Assembly (NCBI GenBank): GCA_964493385.1
Contig: CAZBNW010000003.1
Span: forward strand, 1-64,000
Length of the DNA stretch: 64,000 bases
From: Loki-b32 sp964493385
GTDB taxonomy: Archaea > Asgardarchaeota > Lokiarchaeia > Sigyniarchaeales > SOKP01
Reading direction: 5' to 3'
Below the pieces are notes generated by a model. It was not told the origin of the DNA. It ran no database searches and saw only the letters and a program-made list of their open reading frames with translations. Below, in pieces: positions 51,770 to 61,124 of this stretch (position 1 is the stretch's first letter; each line of letters starts with the position of its first letter). The translations under genes were made by a program, and so were the position numbers.

Positions 51770-53272
51770 TTGCACACTATTTATCCGGCAATTGATATAA
51801 GAAATGGTAAGGTTGTTAGACTTACTCGAGGTGACTTTTCAAATCAAATTATATATTCTCAAGATCCTATCAATGTTCTTAGACAATTCATTAAAAGTGG
51901 CACAAGGTGGATACATATTATTAATTTGGACGGCGCCTTAACTGGTTCATTTGAAGAAAATCTTAGTTATAAAGTTATAATGGATCTTATAGAATTTTCA
52001 AAACAGTATGGAATAAAAATTCAGATTGGTGGTGGTATAAGGGAAATTGAACTGATTGAAAAACTAATTAATAAAGGAATTCATCGAATTATTTTAAGTA
52101 CAATTGCAATTGAAAATACAAACCTACTGAAAAAAATAACTAAAAGATTTAGAAATAAAATTGCTGTTGCATTAGATATTTTGAGTGGGACAATTCGAAT
52201 AAAAGGCTGGCAGTACGATACAAATTTAGATCTCCTTGAGGTTCTACACCAATTGGAGAATATTGGAATCCAAACTTTCATTGTTACTGATATTGAAAAA
52301 GATGGTACATTTGCTGGATTAAATATAAACCTTTATCAGGAATTGAAAAACAGTAAAAAACCCAATACCAAAATAATTGCATCAGGTGGAATTTCAAGCA
52401 TAAATGATGTAAAGAAGGCATTATTATATGCTGAGGGAGTTATAATAGGAAAAGCTTTGTATAATGGAAAAATTCCACTGAATACTTTAAAATCTTTCTT
52501 TGATAAACTTCATAATTCAGGTTTGATAAGACGAGTCATACCTTGTCTGGATGTAAAAGAGGGAAGGGTAGTAAAGGGAGTTAAATTCAAGGATTTACAA
52601 GATAGTGGGGATCCAGTTAAAATGGCCCGTTATTACAATGAAGCAGGTGCCGATGAGTTAGTTTTTTTAGACATATCGGCAACTATAGAAGGGCGAAAAA
52701 GCATGCTTCACACAATTCGATCTGTAGCTGAAGAAATCTATATTCCTTTTACTGTTGGTGGTGGAATCAGGACAATTGAGGATATGACTACCATTATCAA
52801 AGCAGGAGCTGAAAAAGTTAGTATAAACTCAGCAGCTATAAATGATCCTGATTTAATTACTAAAGGTGCAAATAAATTTGGCTCTCAATGCATAGTTGTC
52901 TCCATCGACGCAAAAAGAAAAGCCAAATCATGGGAAGTATATTCTCACAGCGGTACAAGACCTACTGGACTCGATGCGCTAGAATGGGCAAAAACTGCTG
53001 TGGAGAAAGGTGCTGGTGAATTACTAGTTACCAGCATGGATAGAGATGGTACCAATTTAGGATACGATCTCGAATTAATCCAAAAAATCTCTAGTATGGT
53101 ATCTGTACCTGTGATTGCTTCTGGTGGAGCTGGCACTAAAGAACATTTCTTAGAAGCAATCAATAATGGAGCCGAAGCTATATTAGCTGCGTCTTTATTT
53201 CATTACAATAAATTGGAAATCCAAGATTTGAAAAAATATCTGGATGATCACGATATTATGGTAAGGTTATGA
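51770..53272 (+). CDS. hisAF: HisA-HisF fusion protein
   Basis: 500 aa in one continuous frame holding two TIM barrels. Residues 1-~245 are HisA (YPAIDIRNGKVVRLTRGDF; IQIGGGIREIE; TDIEKDGTFAGLNI; IASGGISSINDVKKAL). Residues ~252-500 are HisF (RVIPCLDVKEGRVVKGVKF; DISATIEGRKSMLHTI; FTVGGGIRTIEDM; VSIDAKRKAKSWEVY; TSMDRDGTNLGYDLEL; VIASGGAGTKEHFLEAI). The join (DKLHNSGLIRRVIPCLDV) has no internal start codon, so it is a real fusion unless a base is missing. Steps 4 and 5 would be physically linked. TTG is used as start; an ATT 6 nt upstream is spaced better from GGTGA. Last gene of the operon. Confidence 0.92.
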   Translation: MHTIYPAIDIRNGKVVRLTRGDFSNQIIYSQDPINVLRQFIKSGTRWIHIINLDGALTGSFEENLSYKVIMDLIEFSKQYGIKIQIGGGIREIELIEKLINKGIHRIILSTIAIENTNLLKKITKRFRNKIAVALDILSGTIRIKGWQYDTNLDLLEVLHQLENIGIQTFIVTDIEKDGTFAGLNINLYQELKNSKKPNTKIIASGGISSINDVKKALLYAEGVIIGKALYNGKIPLNTLKSFFDKLHNSGLIRRVIPCLDVKEGRVVKGVKFKDLQDSGDPVKMARYYNEAGADELVFLDISATIEGRKSMLHTIRSVAEEIYIPFTVGGGIRTIEDMTTIIKAGAEKVSINSAAINDPDLITKGANKFGSQCIVVSIDAKRKAKSWEVYSHSGTRPTGLDALEWAKTAVEKGAGELLVTSMDRDGTNLGYDLELIQKISSMVSVPVIASGGAGTKEHFLEAINNGAEAILAASLFHYNKLEIQDLKKYLDDHDIMVRL

Positions 53273-53291
53273 CTGAATGTATTAATAATCC

Positions 53292-54566
53292 TCATATTAG
53301 ATTTTTACATTCTTTTAAAGAATCTTCAATCATAGTGGCGGCATGTTCTAAATCTTCTTCAGTATGTCGATAACAAATATATCCATGATGGAAAGGTTGA
53401 AGGAATATATTTCGTCGAATAAGTTGCCTATAGAATTCTTCTCTAAGTTTCCTATATAGAAAATCTTTATCAGGAATGAAGGTTATATATGGCATCCAAG
53501 GTTCTCCAGAATAATTACATGGAATACCACTATCTTCAATACGCTCTTTTACTTGCTTTGCAAATTGATTCCCTTTTTGACGAATATTGTCTAAAACTTT
53601 TTCACGTTCTAGTATTTCAATTGTTTTGAGGGATGCGATCTGAGCAAGACTGTTAGGGAAAAAAGTTGAACTTAAAAATACTTTTTCTACTAATACATCC
53701 ATAAATTCGTTTTTCCCTACAAGGGTACTTATAGGATATCCATTTCCCATTGCCTTACCAAACGCAGCAAGATCAGGGATAACTGCAAACATTTTTTGTG
53801 CTCCCCCCATGTCAACCCTAAAACCTGTCCTTATTTCATCATATATTAATAGAGCATTATTGTCGGTTGCTAACTCACGAATACCTTCTAAGAACCCTGG
53901 TTTCGGCATTTCAATTTCTCGACCCCCGGGTGTATGGATTGGATTCACTATAATAGCCGCAATTTCATCTTTATTTTTTTTTAATAATTTTTCAACTTCT
54001 TCAAGATTATTAAATTCAAATTCATAAAAATCTTCATACAACTTCTTAGGTATCCCCGCCTCGATTCCATGAACCTCACTGAAAGCATCATACCAGCCGT
54101 GATATCCACAGCTGAGAACCTTTATTTTTTTTGTATATGCTCTTGCTACTCTTATTGCTGCTATTGTTGCATCAGTTCCCATCTTCATTAATACCATCTT
54201 CTCACAACATGGTATCAATTCTCTTAGCTTTTTCGATAGTTCGTTTTGTACTTGTTGGGTCAAAGACATACAGAATCCTTTATTTTGTATTTGTTCAATT
54301 ACCGCATTATCTATTTCTTCTTCCCTGTGGCCTATGATTATAGGTCCATAAGCACATAACATATCAATGTATTCATTAGAATCTACATCAATTACTTTTC
54401 CACCTTTTGCTGATTCAAAGAATATTGGATATTCTCCTTCAATGAAGTTATATGGGCGGCGGATGCCTAAGATCGCTCCTGGAATTAATTTCAATGCTTC
54501 TTCATATAAGCTAAATGAATTATTAAGATTTAGTTTATCAGACAATTTCTCTCTCCATTTTTTCAA
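53292..54566 (-). CDS. class III aminotransferase, glutamate-1-semialdehyde aminomutase-like
   Basis: 424 aa PLP enzyme. IPGAILGIRRPYNFIEGEYP is reminiscent of GSA-aminomutase-type N-termini, MLCAYGPIIIGHREEEI is a cofactor-side block, LLIYDEIRTGFRVDMGGAQ has the pyridoxal Asp, and FGKAMGNGYPISTLVG the Schiff-base lysine. The conserved GSAM gating loop is not clearly present, so tetrapyrrole synthesis is doubtful; related proteins act on beta-amino or omega-amino acids. It converges on the his operon but shows no functional link to it. Beta-lysine or another diamine could be a substrate given the lysine operon, but that is speculation. Confidence 0.75.
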   Translation of the reverse strand: MKKWREKLSDKLNLNNSFSLYEEALKLIPGAILGIRRPYNFIEGEYPIFFESAKGGKVIDVDSNEYIDMLCAYGPIIIGHREEEIDNAVIEQIQNKGFCMSLTQQVQNELSKKLRELIPCCEKMVLMKMGTDATIAAIRVARAYTKKIKVLSCGYHGWYDAFSEVHGIEAGIPKKLYEDFYEFEFNNLEEVEKLLKKNKDEIAAIIVNPIHTPGGREIEMPKPGFLEGIRELATDNNALLIYDEIRTGFRVDMGGAQKMFAVIPDLAAFGKAMGNGYPISTLVGKNEFMDVLVEKVFLSSTFFPNSLAQIASLKTIEILEREKVLDNIRQKGNQFAKQVKERIEDSGIPCNYSGEPWMPYITFIPDKDFLYRKLREEFYRQLIRRNIFLQPFHHGYICYRHTEEDLEHAATMIEDSLKECKNLI

Positions 54567-54783
54567 ATACTATAGCAATTAATTATTTAGCATAATTATT
54601 GAAGATTTCTAAACAGAATCATACAATAAATTTTGAATTTAATAATACACAAGGTTAAGGGTATTTTTGCTTTTTCTTTAAAATCAAAAATTTAGCTCTA
54701 ATTATATTCCATAAGAGATTAGTTTTTGATTCAATAATATTTTGGTGTCTTTAGGAAAAGTAATTCGTTTGGTGTTGAAAAAA

Positions 54784-54957
54784 ATGTTTAATAAATTAGT
54801 GTGTAGTATATGTGGCTCTGAAAGATCAGTTCCAGTTTGTTGTGATAAATCCATGATGGTAAAAGATGATTATTTGCTCTGTTGTTGTTCAGAGGAATGT
54901 GGATATCAACCTATTCCTGAATGTTGTGGAAAAAAAATGGATTATGCTGGATATTAG
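54784..54957 (+). CDS. cysteine-rich zinc-ribbon-like mini-protein
   Basis: 57 aa from the ATG giving MFNKLVCSICGSERSVPVCC; an upstream in-frame start adds 14 basic residues. It contains CSIC, VCCDKSM, LLCCCSEECG and ECCGKKM, i.e. at least ten cysteines. CCGKxM is a frequent motif in archaeal rubredoxin/desulforedoxin-like and zinc-ribbon small proteins. It could bind zinc or iron in a redox or protein-interaction role. Stands alone between two leftward genes. Confidence 0.55.
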   Translation: MFNKLVCSICGSERSVPVCCDKSMMVKDDYLLCCCSEECGYQPIPECCGKKMDYAGY

Positions 54958-54997
54958 AGGATATAAGATAAATAAATAAAGCGAAAAAGAATTTTTC

Positions 54998-56578
54998 CTA
55001 CCAAACTAGATTAGTTATAATATCTTTTGCTGTTTCAGCTTGTTTCTTATTTAGAATTTTTCTAATTCGTAAGTCATTGATAGCATCCTCAAGTCGTGTA
55101 TCTAAGTTTTTCATTTCCATTAAATTATTTTTATCTCCTTGAGTTTCTACTAACTCGATCATTGAATTTTCTTTATTCATTAAATCTCTTAACTTTTGTC
55201 TGAAGCTCGCCTTAACTTTTGTCCTTACAGGTTTGCCTCCATCAATCAATATCGGGAGTACAGGTGCTCTCTCAGTAGTTCTATTTGTATTAGGATCTAT
55301 AAAGAAAAATATATAAATAGGGATACCTACTACGACATTTTGAGTTTTTATTTCAAGAGTATAATCATTAAAAAAGTTTTGAACATCGGTCATTTCTTTA
55401 TCTTTCACAGACTCAATATTATCTAAACTAGATTGTTTTACGGTTTGTATTTTCGCAACTATATCTTCAGCACTGGTTAAATCTTTACTGAGCCCGCTGT
55501 GTTTTGCTTCAATTTGTTTTTCCACTTCAGTTTTTTTGCGCTCTAGTTCTCTTAACTTCTGTTGTTTTGTTTTTTCAAGATCAGAGATTTCACGGTGTAC
55601 ATTTTTCCTTAATTGAGCAATTTCATTATTATATCTGCTAATTGCATTTCCTAACTCGGTATATTTCATGTTTATATCCTTTAAACCTTCTTCTACTAAA
55701 AATAGATCGCGGTTATTAATTGCGTTTTTCAAACCATCAACACTGCTTTTAATTGAGCTGAGATTGTTATTCAATTCTCCCGTTTTATCATTTATTTTAT
55801 ATTTTCCTAATTTTACTAATTCTTCTGGAGATTTTTCAATTTCTCGTTCTTTTTCTGCTTGGATTTCCTTATTAAGTATGGCTAATTGCTTCTCTTCTTC
55901 CCCTGTATCTACTTTAGTGTCTCTAATTTTATCTACCTCTTTCCCTCCTTTTTCTATCCATCTTTCGCATAATTTTATTATAGCATCTCCAAATGTATCA
56001 AGCATCTTCACATCTTTCTGTGAGACATACTCAGGTATTTCTGGTACTATTTTTGTTTGATTAACACTTTTAGTAATAGGCCCACCTTCTAATAGAAAAT
56101 AAGGCGTAGAATGAGAACTTAAACTATATTGGTTAAGAAAAAAATTCTGGAAATATCCTACTTCATTTGTATTAAATAATGCCTCTTGGATAACAGTGCC
56201 TCTTTTAAAATTTTTAAAACGTTTAAGATATGTATTATTATAAGTTCGTAATGAATTAAAAAAAGATTCGGGATCTGCTCCTTTAATAACATTTTCGGGT
56301 CGTGGTGGCATTTGAGCAAATTTTCCAACACTTAACTTTTCTTGTTTGTTTAAAAGATAACTGCAAACGCACGCTCGTGTATCACTTAATGGAATTAGAC
56401 GAACTGGCCAAAATGCTGTTGAAATTTTTGAGATTTTTCCTAATTTTTTAAGATTCTTACCATAAATACTAATACATTCAATTAATCCCATTGCTAATTC
56501 GTTTAATAACGCAGCTTGGCTCCGAGCGGGAGTTACTTCAGACATATTAATTAAATAAGGTACTACTTTATCAACCAT
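54998..56578 (-). CDS. uncharacterised coiled-coil protein
   Basis: 526 aa without recognised catalytic motif. Residues ~1-210 look globular (GLIECISIYGKNLKKLG; FWPVRLIPLSDTRACVCSYL); ~225-395 form long coiled coils (EIQAEKEREIEKSPEELVKL; VHREISDLEKTKQQKLREL; KKTEVEKQIEAKHSGL); ~400-460 form a beta-rich segment (IKTQNVVVGIPIYIFFFIDP) followed by a helical end with LNKKQAETAKDII. The layout of two globular parts separated by a coiled coil is reminiscent of structural or SMC-like adaptor proteins, but no Walker motif is present. Single gene, divergent from the SDR. Function unknown; possibly a lineage-restricted family. Confidence 0.65.
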   Translation of the reverse strand: MVDKVVPYLINMSEVTPARSQAALLNELAMGLIECISIYGKNLKKLGKISKISTAFWPVRLIPLSDTRACVCSYLLNKQEKLSVGKFAQMPPRPENVIKGADPESFFNSLRTYNNTYLKRFKNFKRGTVIQEALFNTNEVGYFQNFFLNQYSLSSHSTPYFLLEGGPITKSVNQTKIVPEIPEYVSQKDVKMLDTFGDAIIKLCERWIEKGGKEVDKIRDTKVDTGEEEKQLAILNKEIQAEKEREIEKSPEELVKLGKYKINDKTGELNNNLSSIKSSVDGLKNAINNRDLFLVEEGLKDINMKYTELGNAISRYNNEIAQLRKNVHREISDLEKTKQQKLRELERKKTEVEKQIEAKHSGLSKDLTSAEDIVAKIQTVKQSSLDNIESVKDKEMTDVQNFFNDYTLEIKTQNVVVGIPIYIFFFIDPNTNRTTERAPVLPILIDGGKPVRTKVKASFRQKLRDLMNKENSMIELVETQGDKNNLMEMKNLDTRLEDAINDLRIRKILNKKQAETAKDIITNLVW

Positions 56579-56743
56579 ATTTGATTCACTTGATATTTCT
56601 ATATTATTTTTTAATACCGATATAATAATTAAAGTTTTGGTTTTGAATTGATTTCATTGTATCTTATTATAAATTTAAATAGAAAGAAGAAAAATTAATA
56701 TCATGAAATGGAGTTAGTTCTAAACATTTGAGGTATAGATATA

Positions 56744-57556
56744 ATGGTCGAAAAATTTTTAGAAGGAAAAGGAGCTCTTATTACTGGTGGAGCTTCTGGT
56801 TTTGGTAAGGGTGTAGCCCTTGAATATGCAAAGAGAGGTGCTGACTTAGTTTTAGTTGATATTAAAGAAGAAATGTTAGAAGAAACTTCAAAAAAAATTG
56901 AAGCTGAAACAAAACAAAAAGTGGTGCCTATTATATGTGATGTATCACAAGCTACTAAGGTTAAAAATATGGCAAAACAAGCATTTGAAGAACTCGATAA
57001 TATATATGTACTATTTAATAATGCGGGAATATGTCCAGGGTATGGAAAAGATATCTTAAAAGCTGATGAAAAACTATGGGATTCAACTCTTAACGTAAAT
57101 CTTAAAGGTCAATGGTTAGTTTCGAAATTTATTTGTAGAAACATGAGAAGGCAACCATTTGAACCTTTAGCGGGTAAAGTAATTCATACTTCATCTGATA
57201 TGGGAATGGCAGTTGATATAACAGTTCCCATATATTGTATAAGTAAAGCTGGGATAATTACTCTAATGCAAATACTTGCAAAAACATTGGCTCCGAAAAT
57301 AACAGCAAACTCTATTTCCCCAGGATATCACGCAACTGGAATTTATGCCAATAATGAAGAGATAATGATTCAAACTATGAAGATCGGTAATGTTAAAACT
57401 CCCTTAAATCGAATAGGTACAGTAGAAGACATCGTAAATGTGGGACTCTTCTTAGCTTCGCCTGCATCTAATTTTATAACTGGGCATAATTTTGCAGTTG
57501 ATGGAGGGATTGCCGAAGTTGGAGTACCAGCAAATTATTTAAAAACCAATATTTAA
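56744..57556 (+). CDS. short-chain dehydrogenase/reductase
   Basis: 270 aa classical SDR. GALITGGASGFGKGVALEYA is the TGxxxGxG cofactor loop, LVLVDIKEE after strand 2 carries the Asp that favours NAD(H), VLFNNAGICPG is the NNAG motif, and HTSSD with YCISKAGIITLMQ supplies catalytic Ser, Tyr and Lys (YxxxK). PGYHATGI and GHNFAVDGGI finish the pattern. The substrate is unknown; a ThDP enzyme, a zinc dehydrogenase and an AcoX-like protein downstream make acetoin/diol-type compounds possible. ATATA upstream could be its TATA box. Confidence 0.88.
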   Translation: MVEKFLEGKGALITGGASGFGKGVALEYAKRGADLVLVDIKEEMLEETSKKIEAETKQKVVPIICDVSQATKVKNMAKQAFEELDNIYVLFNNAGICPGYGKDILKADEKLWDSTLNVNLKGQWLVSKFICRNMRRQPFEPLAGKVIHTSSDMGMAVDITVPIYCISKAGIITLMQILAKTLAPKITANSISPGYHATGIYANNEEIMIQTMKIGNVKTPLNRIGTVEDIVNVGLFLASPASNFITGHNFAVDGGIAEVGVPANYLKTNI

Positions 57557-57657
57557 TTCAATTTTTTTATTATGGAAAAAAAAATTTTAGAAAAACTGAA
57601 GTTTTATATAGTTTTTATAATCTTCTTATAACATAATAAAAAAAAATTCCTGATAAA

Positions 57658-58065
57658 GTGAATAAGATGTTGGATATTTTAATTGCGATTACTCAAATAA
57701 TATGGGGATTTGGTATTATTGCCTTTTGGATATATTTTTTTTTAGTTGAGAACAAAAATCCCGAAAGATCAGAAGTATACCTTGTGTTTGAGAGATCGTT
57801 CGTATTACCAGATACATGTTGGATAGCTCCTTGTTATTTTATTTCTGGTTTTAGTTTACTTATGAATCAACAAATTTGGGTTTTTTTCTCAATAGCAGGA
57901 GGAAGTGGTATGTTATTTCTCTTTCTTTTGGATTTATCTTTTAATATACAACAAGGAAATTATAAAAAAGATAAGAGAAAAAAAAATATAGGAGAAATAG
58001 TGATTAATATTCTATGTGCAATATTTGGTCCTTTATACATGACATTGGGTTTTATAAATCTCTAA
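57658..58065 (+). CDS. small multi-pass membrane protein, unknown
   Basis: 135 aa with about four hydrophobic segments: ILIAITQIIWGFGIIAFWIY, APCYFISGFSLLM, IWVFFSIAGGSGMLFLFLL and NILCAIFGPLYMTLGFI. Charged KKDKRKKN between the third and fourth suggests the cytoplasmic side. No conserved catalytic residues or transport family recognised. GTG start used; an ATG three codons later is equally good. Lies between the SDR and the ThDP enzyme, whose relation to it is unclear. Confidence 0.6.
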   Translation: MNKMLDILIAITQIIWGFGIIAFWIYFFLVENKNPERSEVYLVFERSFVLPDTCWIAPCYFISGFSLLMNQQIWVFFSIAGGSGMLFLFLLDLSFNIQQGNYKKDKRKKNIGEIVINILCAIFGPLYMTLGFINL

Positions 58066-58186
58066 AATTTTTTTTTAAATTTTCCATTTTTTAAGAAATT
58101 TTAAAGATAGATTTTATAAAAGCAAAAATCTAAATTTATACCTATATAACTAAAATAAAACAATTAAATTTTTGGAGGTAAACGTA

Positions 58187-59980
58187 ATGGTAAAAGTTAA
58201 TGGAGCTCAATTAGTAGTTCGTGCGTTAGATAATCAAGGTGTTGGAGTTATTTTTACTCTTTGCGGAGACAATCGCTTAATTTATCATTATTGCCAAGAT
58301 CCCTCTTGTACTGAGACTGGAATAGACATTATTGATTTCCGGCATGAACAGGCCACTGGACACGCAGCTATGGGATATTTTCTTGCTACTGGTGAAGTAG
58401 GGGTGTGTTCAGTTCAATCTGGACCGGGAATTACGGATTTATTCCCTTCAATTCCAATCGCTTATGATGCAAGCATTCCTCTCGTAGCCATTTGCACAAG
58501 TACCGCACTAATGGATTTTGAAAAGTTAGCTCAAAATGAAATTGATGTTGTTCCATCCTTTCGTCCTGTAACAAAATGGAGTGGATATTGCTATGAAACA
58601 GCCCGAATACCAGAATATATAAATATGGCTTTTAGAATTGCTACAACTGGTCGTCCTGGCCCTGTTCTTCTTCTTATTCCTTTTGATATTTTAATAAAGG
58701 AATGTAATGATGAATTAGATATCGTACAACGAGCTTTTAAACCAGTTCAGAAATTAAGGGCGTTTTACGGTCCCTATGGAAATAGTGAACTCGTATCTAA
58801 AGCTGCTGACTTACTTCTTAAAGCACAGCGACCTTTAATTATTGCAGGAACGGGAACTGCTTTTTCAAATGCGTCTTTAGAACTATTAAAATTTGCAGAA
58901 TTGACAAAAATTCCTGTAGGATTGTGGGGATTTGGTTTAGGAGAATTTCCACCCGATCACCCACTATATTTTGGAATCGCAAGTCCATTAGATGGTCCAG
59001 GAACGGCATTACTTCAAAAAGTAGATGTAGCTTTAATATTAGGATCGAGAATTTCTGAATTAATGAATTTTGGATATATGCCTTATTTTTCAGATGAGGC
59101 AAAACTTATCCAAGTAGATATAAAAGCAGAAGAGATTGGGAGAAATCGTGCTATTGACATACCAATTGTAGGTGATGTTAAAGGTGTTCTGACGCAATTA
59201 ATTCAAATTACGAAAGATAAACCGCAAGAACCAAGAATAGAAACACCGTGGGTTAAAACTGTCCAAGAAGATTTGAAAAAATTTGAAGCTCGCCTTGAGA
59301 AAGAAGGATCTTCAGATAAAATTCCAATTCAACCCCAACGGTTAGTTAAAGAGGTTCGCGATTTTATGCCTGAGGATGGAATTATAATTTTGGATGGTGG
59401 GGATACTACAGTTTGGGGTTTGATTTACTTAAGATCTCGCTATTCTAAATCACTTTATTTCTCTGGTGGTTTAGGTATCCAACATCTTGGTGGTGGTATT
59501 CCAATGGCCATTGCTACCAAATATGCATATCCTGAAAAGAAAGTTCTAGTCTTAACTGGGGATGGTTCATTCTTATTTAATGGAAAAGAAATAGAGACTG
59601 CCCGTAGATTTAATTTACCATTTGTGGTTGTTGTAAGTAATGATAGACTTTGGGGAATGGTAGCGAGAGGTCAAAAAATGTCTCACGGTAAGAAATTTTT
59701 CGGTTTAGGAAGCTCTTTAAGTAACGAAACTCGTTATGACAAATACGCAGAAGCATTCAAATGTTATGGAGAATTAATAACAGATCCTAAAGAAATTCGC
59801 CATGCTTTAAAACGAGCTTTTGATTCTGACCTTCCATCTGTGATTGATGTACGTATTAACCCAAAAATAAATTCCATATTTAATTATCTTGCCAGAGAAG
59901 GTTATAATCCAGATAGTTGGGAACGAAAAGTAAAGAAAAAAGCTGAAATTGTACTTGAAATACCACAGACGAAGAGTTAA
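58187..59980 (+). CDS. ThDP-dependent enzyme, acetolactate synthase/decarboxylase-like
   Basis: 597 aa with the three-domain layout of the POX/AHAS family. The N-terminal PYR domain has FRHEQATGHAAMGYF (E54 is the ThDP-activating Glu) and SVQSGPGITDLFPSI. The middle domain includes RPLIIAGTGTAFSNAS and LILGSRISELM. The PP domain has LTGDGSFLFNGKEIETARRF ... VVVSNDRLWG, the GDG-N ThDP-Mg motif. Entry 'TLCGDNRLIYHY' replaces FGIPG in AHAS, so acetolactate synthesis is not assured; benzoylformate-decarboxylase, oxalyl-CoA decarboxylase or HACL-like roles are possible. ATG at 58187 follows GGAGG, better than the TTG five codons earlier. Confidence 0.82.
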   Translation: MVKVNGAQLVVRALDNQGVGVIFTLCGDNRLIYHYCQDPSCTETGIDIIDFRHEQATGHAAMGYFLATGEVGVCSVQSGPGITDLFPSIPIAYDASIPLVAICTSTALMDFEKLAQNEIDVVPSFRPVTKWSGYCYETARIPEYINMAFRIATTGRPGPVLLLIPFDILIKECNDELDIVQRAFKPVQKLRAFYGPYGNSELVSKAADLLLKAQRPLIIAGTGTAFSNASLELLKFAELTKIPVGLWGFGLGEFPPDHPLYFGIASPLDGPGTALLQKVDVALILGSRISELMNFGYMPYFSDEAKLIQVDIKAEEIGRNRAIDIPIVGDVKGVLTQLIQITKDKPQEPRIETPWVKTVQEDLKKFEARLEKEGSSDKIPIQPQRLVKEVRDFMPEDGIIILDGGDTTVWGLIYLRSRYSKSLYFSGGLGIQHLGGGIPMAIATKYAYPEKKVLVLTGDGSFLFNGKEIETARRFNLPFVVVVSNDRLWGMVARGQKMSHGKKFFGLGSSLSNETRYDKYAEAFKCYGELITDPKEIRHALKRAFDSDLPSVIDVRINPKINSIFNYLAREGYNPDSWERKVKKKAEIVLEIPQTKS

Positions 59981-60029
59981 ATTATTGATCTAAATATTTA
60001 AAAGTGATTTCCAAGAAGATTTGAGTTAA

Positions 60030-61043
60030 ATGAAGGCAGCGAAGTATGAAGGAAAAGGAAAAATATCAATTATAGATATACCTAAACCTATTCCTCAAAA
60101 GGATGAAGTATTAGTTCAGGTAAAATATACTGGAATATGTGGTTCAGATTTAGAAATATATAAAACGGGATTACTCCCTGCTAAAGTTGTATTAGGGCAT
60201 GAAATTATGGGGTATATAGCAGAAATTGGTCCTGATGTAAAAGAATGGAAAAATGGAGATCGCGTGACTATATTTCCAATCATTAGCTGTGATCATTGTC
60301 ATTTTTGTCGAAAAAGTCAATCAAATTTATGTATTTATGAAGATTCTATAGGTCTAGGGCAAGATGGAGGCTATGCGGAGTATGTTTTAGCTAAACAAGA
60401 CCAACTTTATAGAATTCCAGAAGGGATACCAGATAAACATGGTACGGTTTTTGATCAAATCGCAACTACATCACTAGCTTTGAGGGAATCTAATTACATA
60501 CCTGGAAGTCATACTGCTATTTTAGGACTTGGTACAATGGGTCAGTTTTTTCTTCAGTATCTAAAAGTTGTGGGCGCTAAGACTATAACTGTTGTTGAAA
60601 TAAATCCTTATAGATTAAATGTAGCAAAGAAATTTAATCCTGATTTAGCATTGAATAAATTAGCTTTAGCAAAAATTAAAAGGATTCCGAAACGAGATTT
60701 TGGGGGTGTAGATTTTGTATTTGAATGTACCGGTCATCAGACCGTAGTAGATGCGGCTCTTAGTATCGTAAAGAAAGGAGGAACTGTTGTTCAGATTGGT
60801 ATTTGGGATAAGCCGATTGAGATCAACCTATTCAAATATGTTTGGCATCAAATACGAATACAAGGGATTTGGAGCTATACTAGAAAAGATTTTGAATATG
60901 CAATAGATTTAGTTGCCAAAAAACTTATTGATCCTGAGCCAATTGTTACAAAAATAATTCCTTTAGATGATATCGTTGAAGAAGGATTTGAGTCCGCCAT
61001 TGATCCTGAGACAAAAGATATTAAAATCCTTGTAGAGCCTTAA
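60030..61043 (+). CDS. zinc-dependent medium-chain alcohol/polyol dehydrogenase
   Basis: 337 aa MDR protein. TGICGSDLEIYKTGLLP and VLGHEIMGYIAEIG provide the catalytic zinc ligands, CDHCHFCRKSQSNLC the four structural-zinc cysteines, and AILGLGTMGQFFLQYLKVVG the NAD-binding fold. The overall pattern resembles 2,3-butanediol, sorbitol or threonine dehydrogenases. It starts 49 bp after the ThDP gene and precedes an AcoX-like gene, which suits acetoin/butanediol or related keto-alcohol metabolism. Substrate is inferred only. Confidence 0.85.
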   Translation: MKAAKYEGKGKISIIDIPKPIPQKDEVLVQVKYTGICGSDLEIYKTGLLPAKVVLGHEIMGYIAEIGPDVKEWKNGDRVTIFPIISCDHCHFCRKSQSNLCIYEDSIGLGQDGGYAEYVLAKQDQLYRIPEGIPDKHGTVFDQIATTSLALRESNYIPGSHTAILGLGTMGQFFLQYLKVVGAKTITVVEINPYRLNVAKKFNPDLALNKLALAKIKRIPKRDFGGVDFVFECTGHQTVVDAALSIVKKGGTVVQIGIWDKPIEINLFKYVWHQIRIQGIWSYTRKDFEYAIDLVAKKLIDPEPIVTKIIPLDDIVEEGFESAIDPETKDIKILVEP

Positions 61044-61124
61044 AAAGATATAATTACAATTTTTACTTCTTTTTTATTTAATACAAAAAGAAATTTAATT
61101 AAGATTAAGAATATCAATATTATT

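Noticed and set aside
53292..54566. Glutamate-1-semialdehyde aminomutase of haem synthesis (hemL)
   Set aside because: Resemblance is to the wider class III group; no other tetrapyrrole genes nearby and the characteristic loop is not clear.
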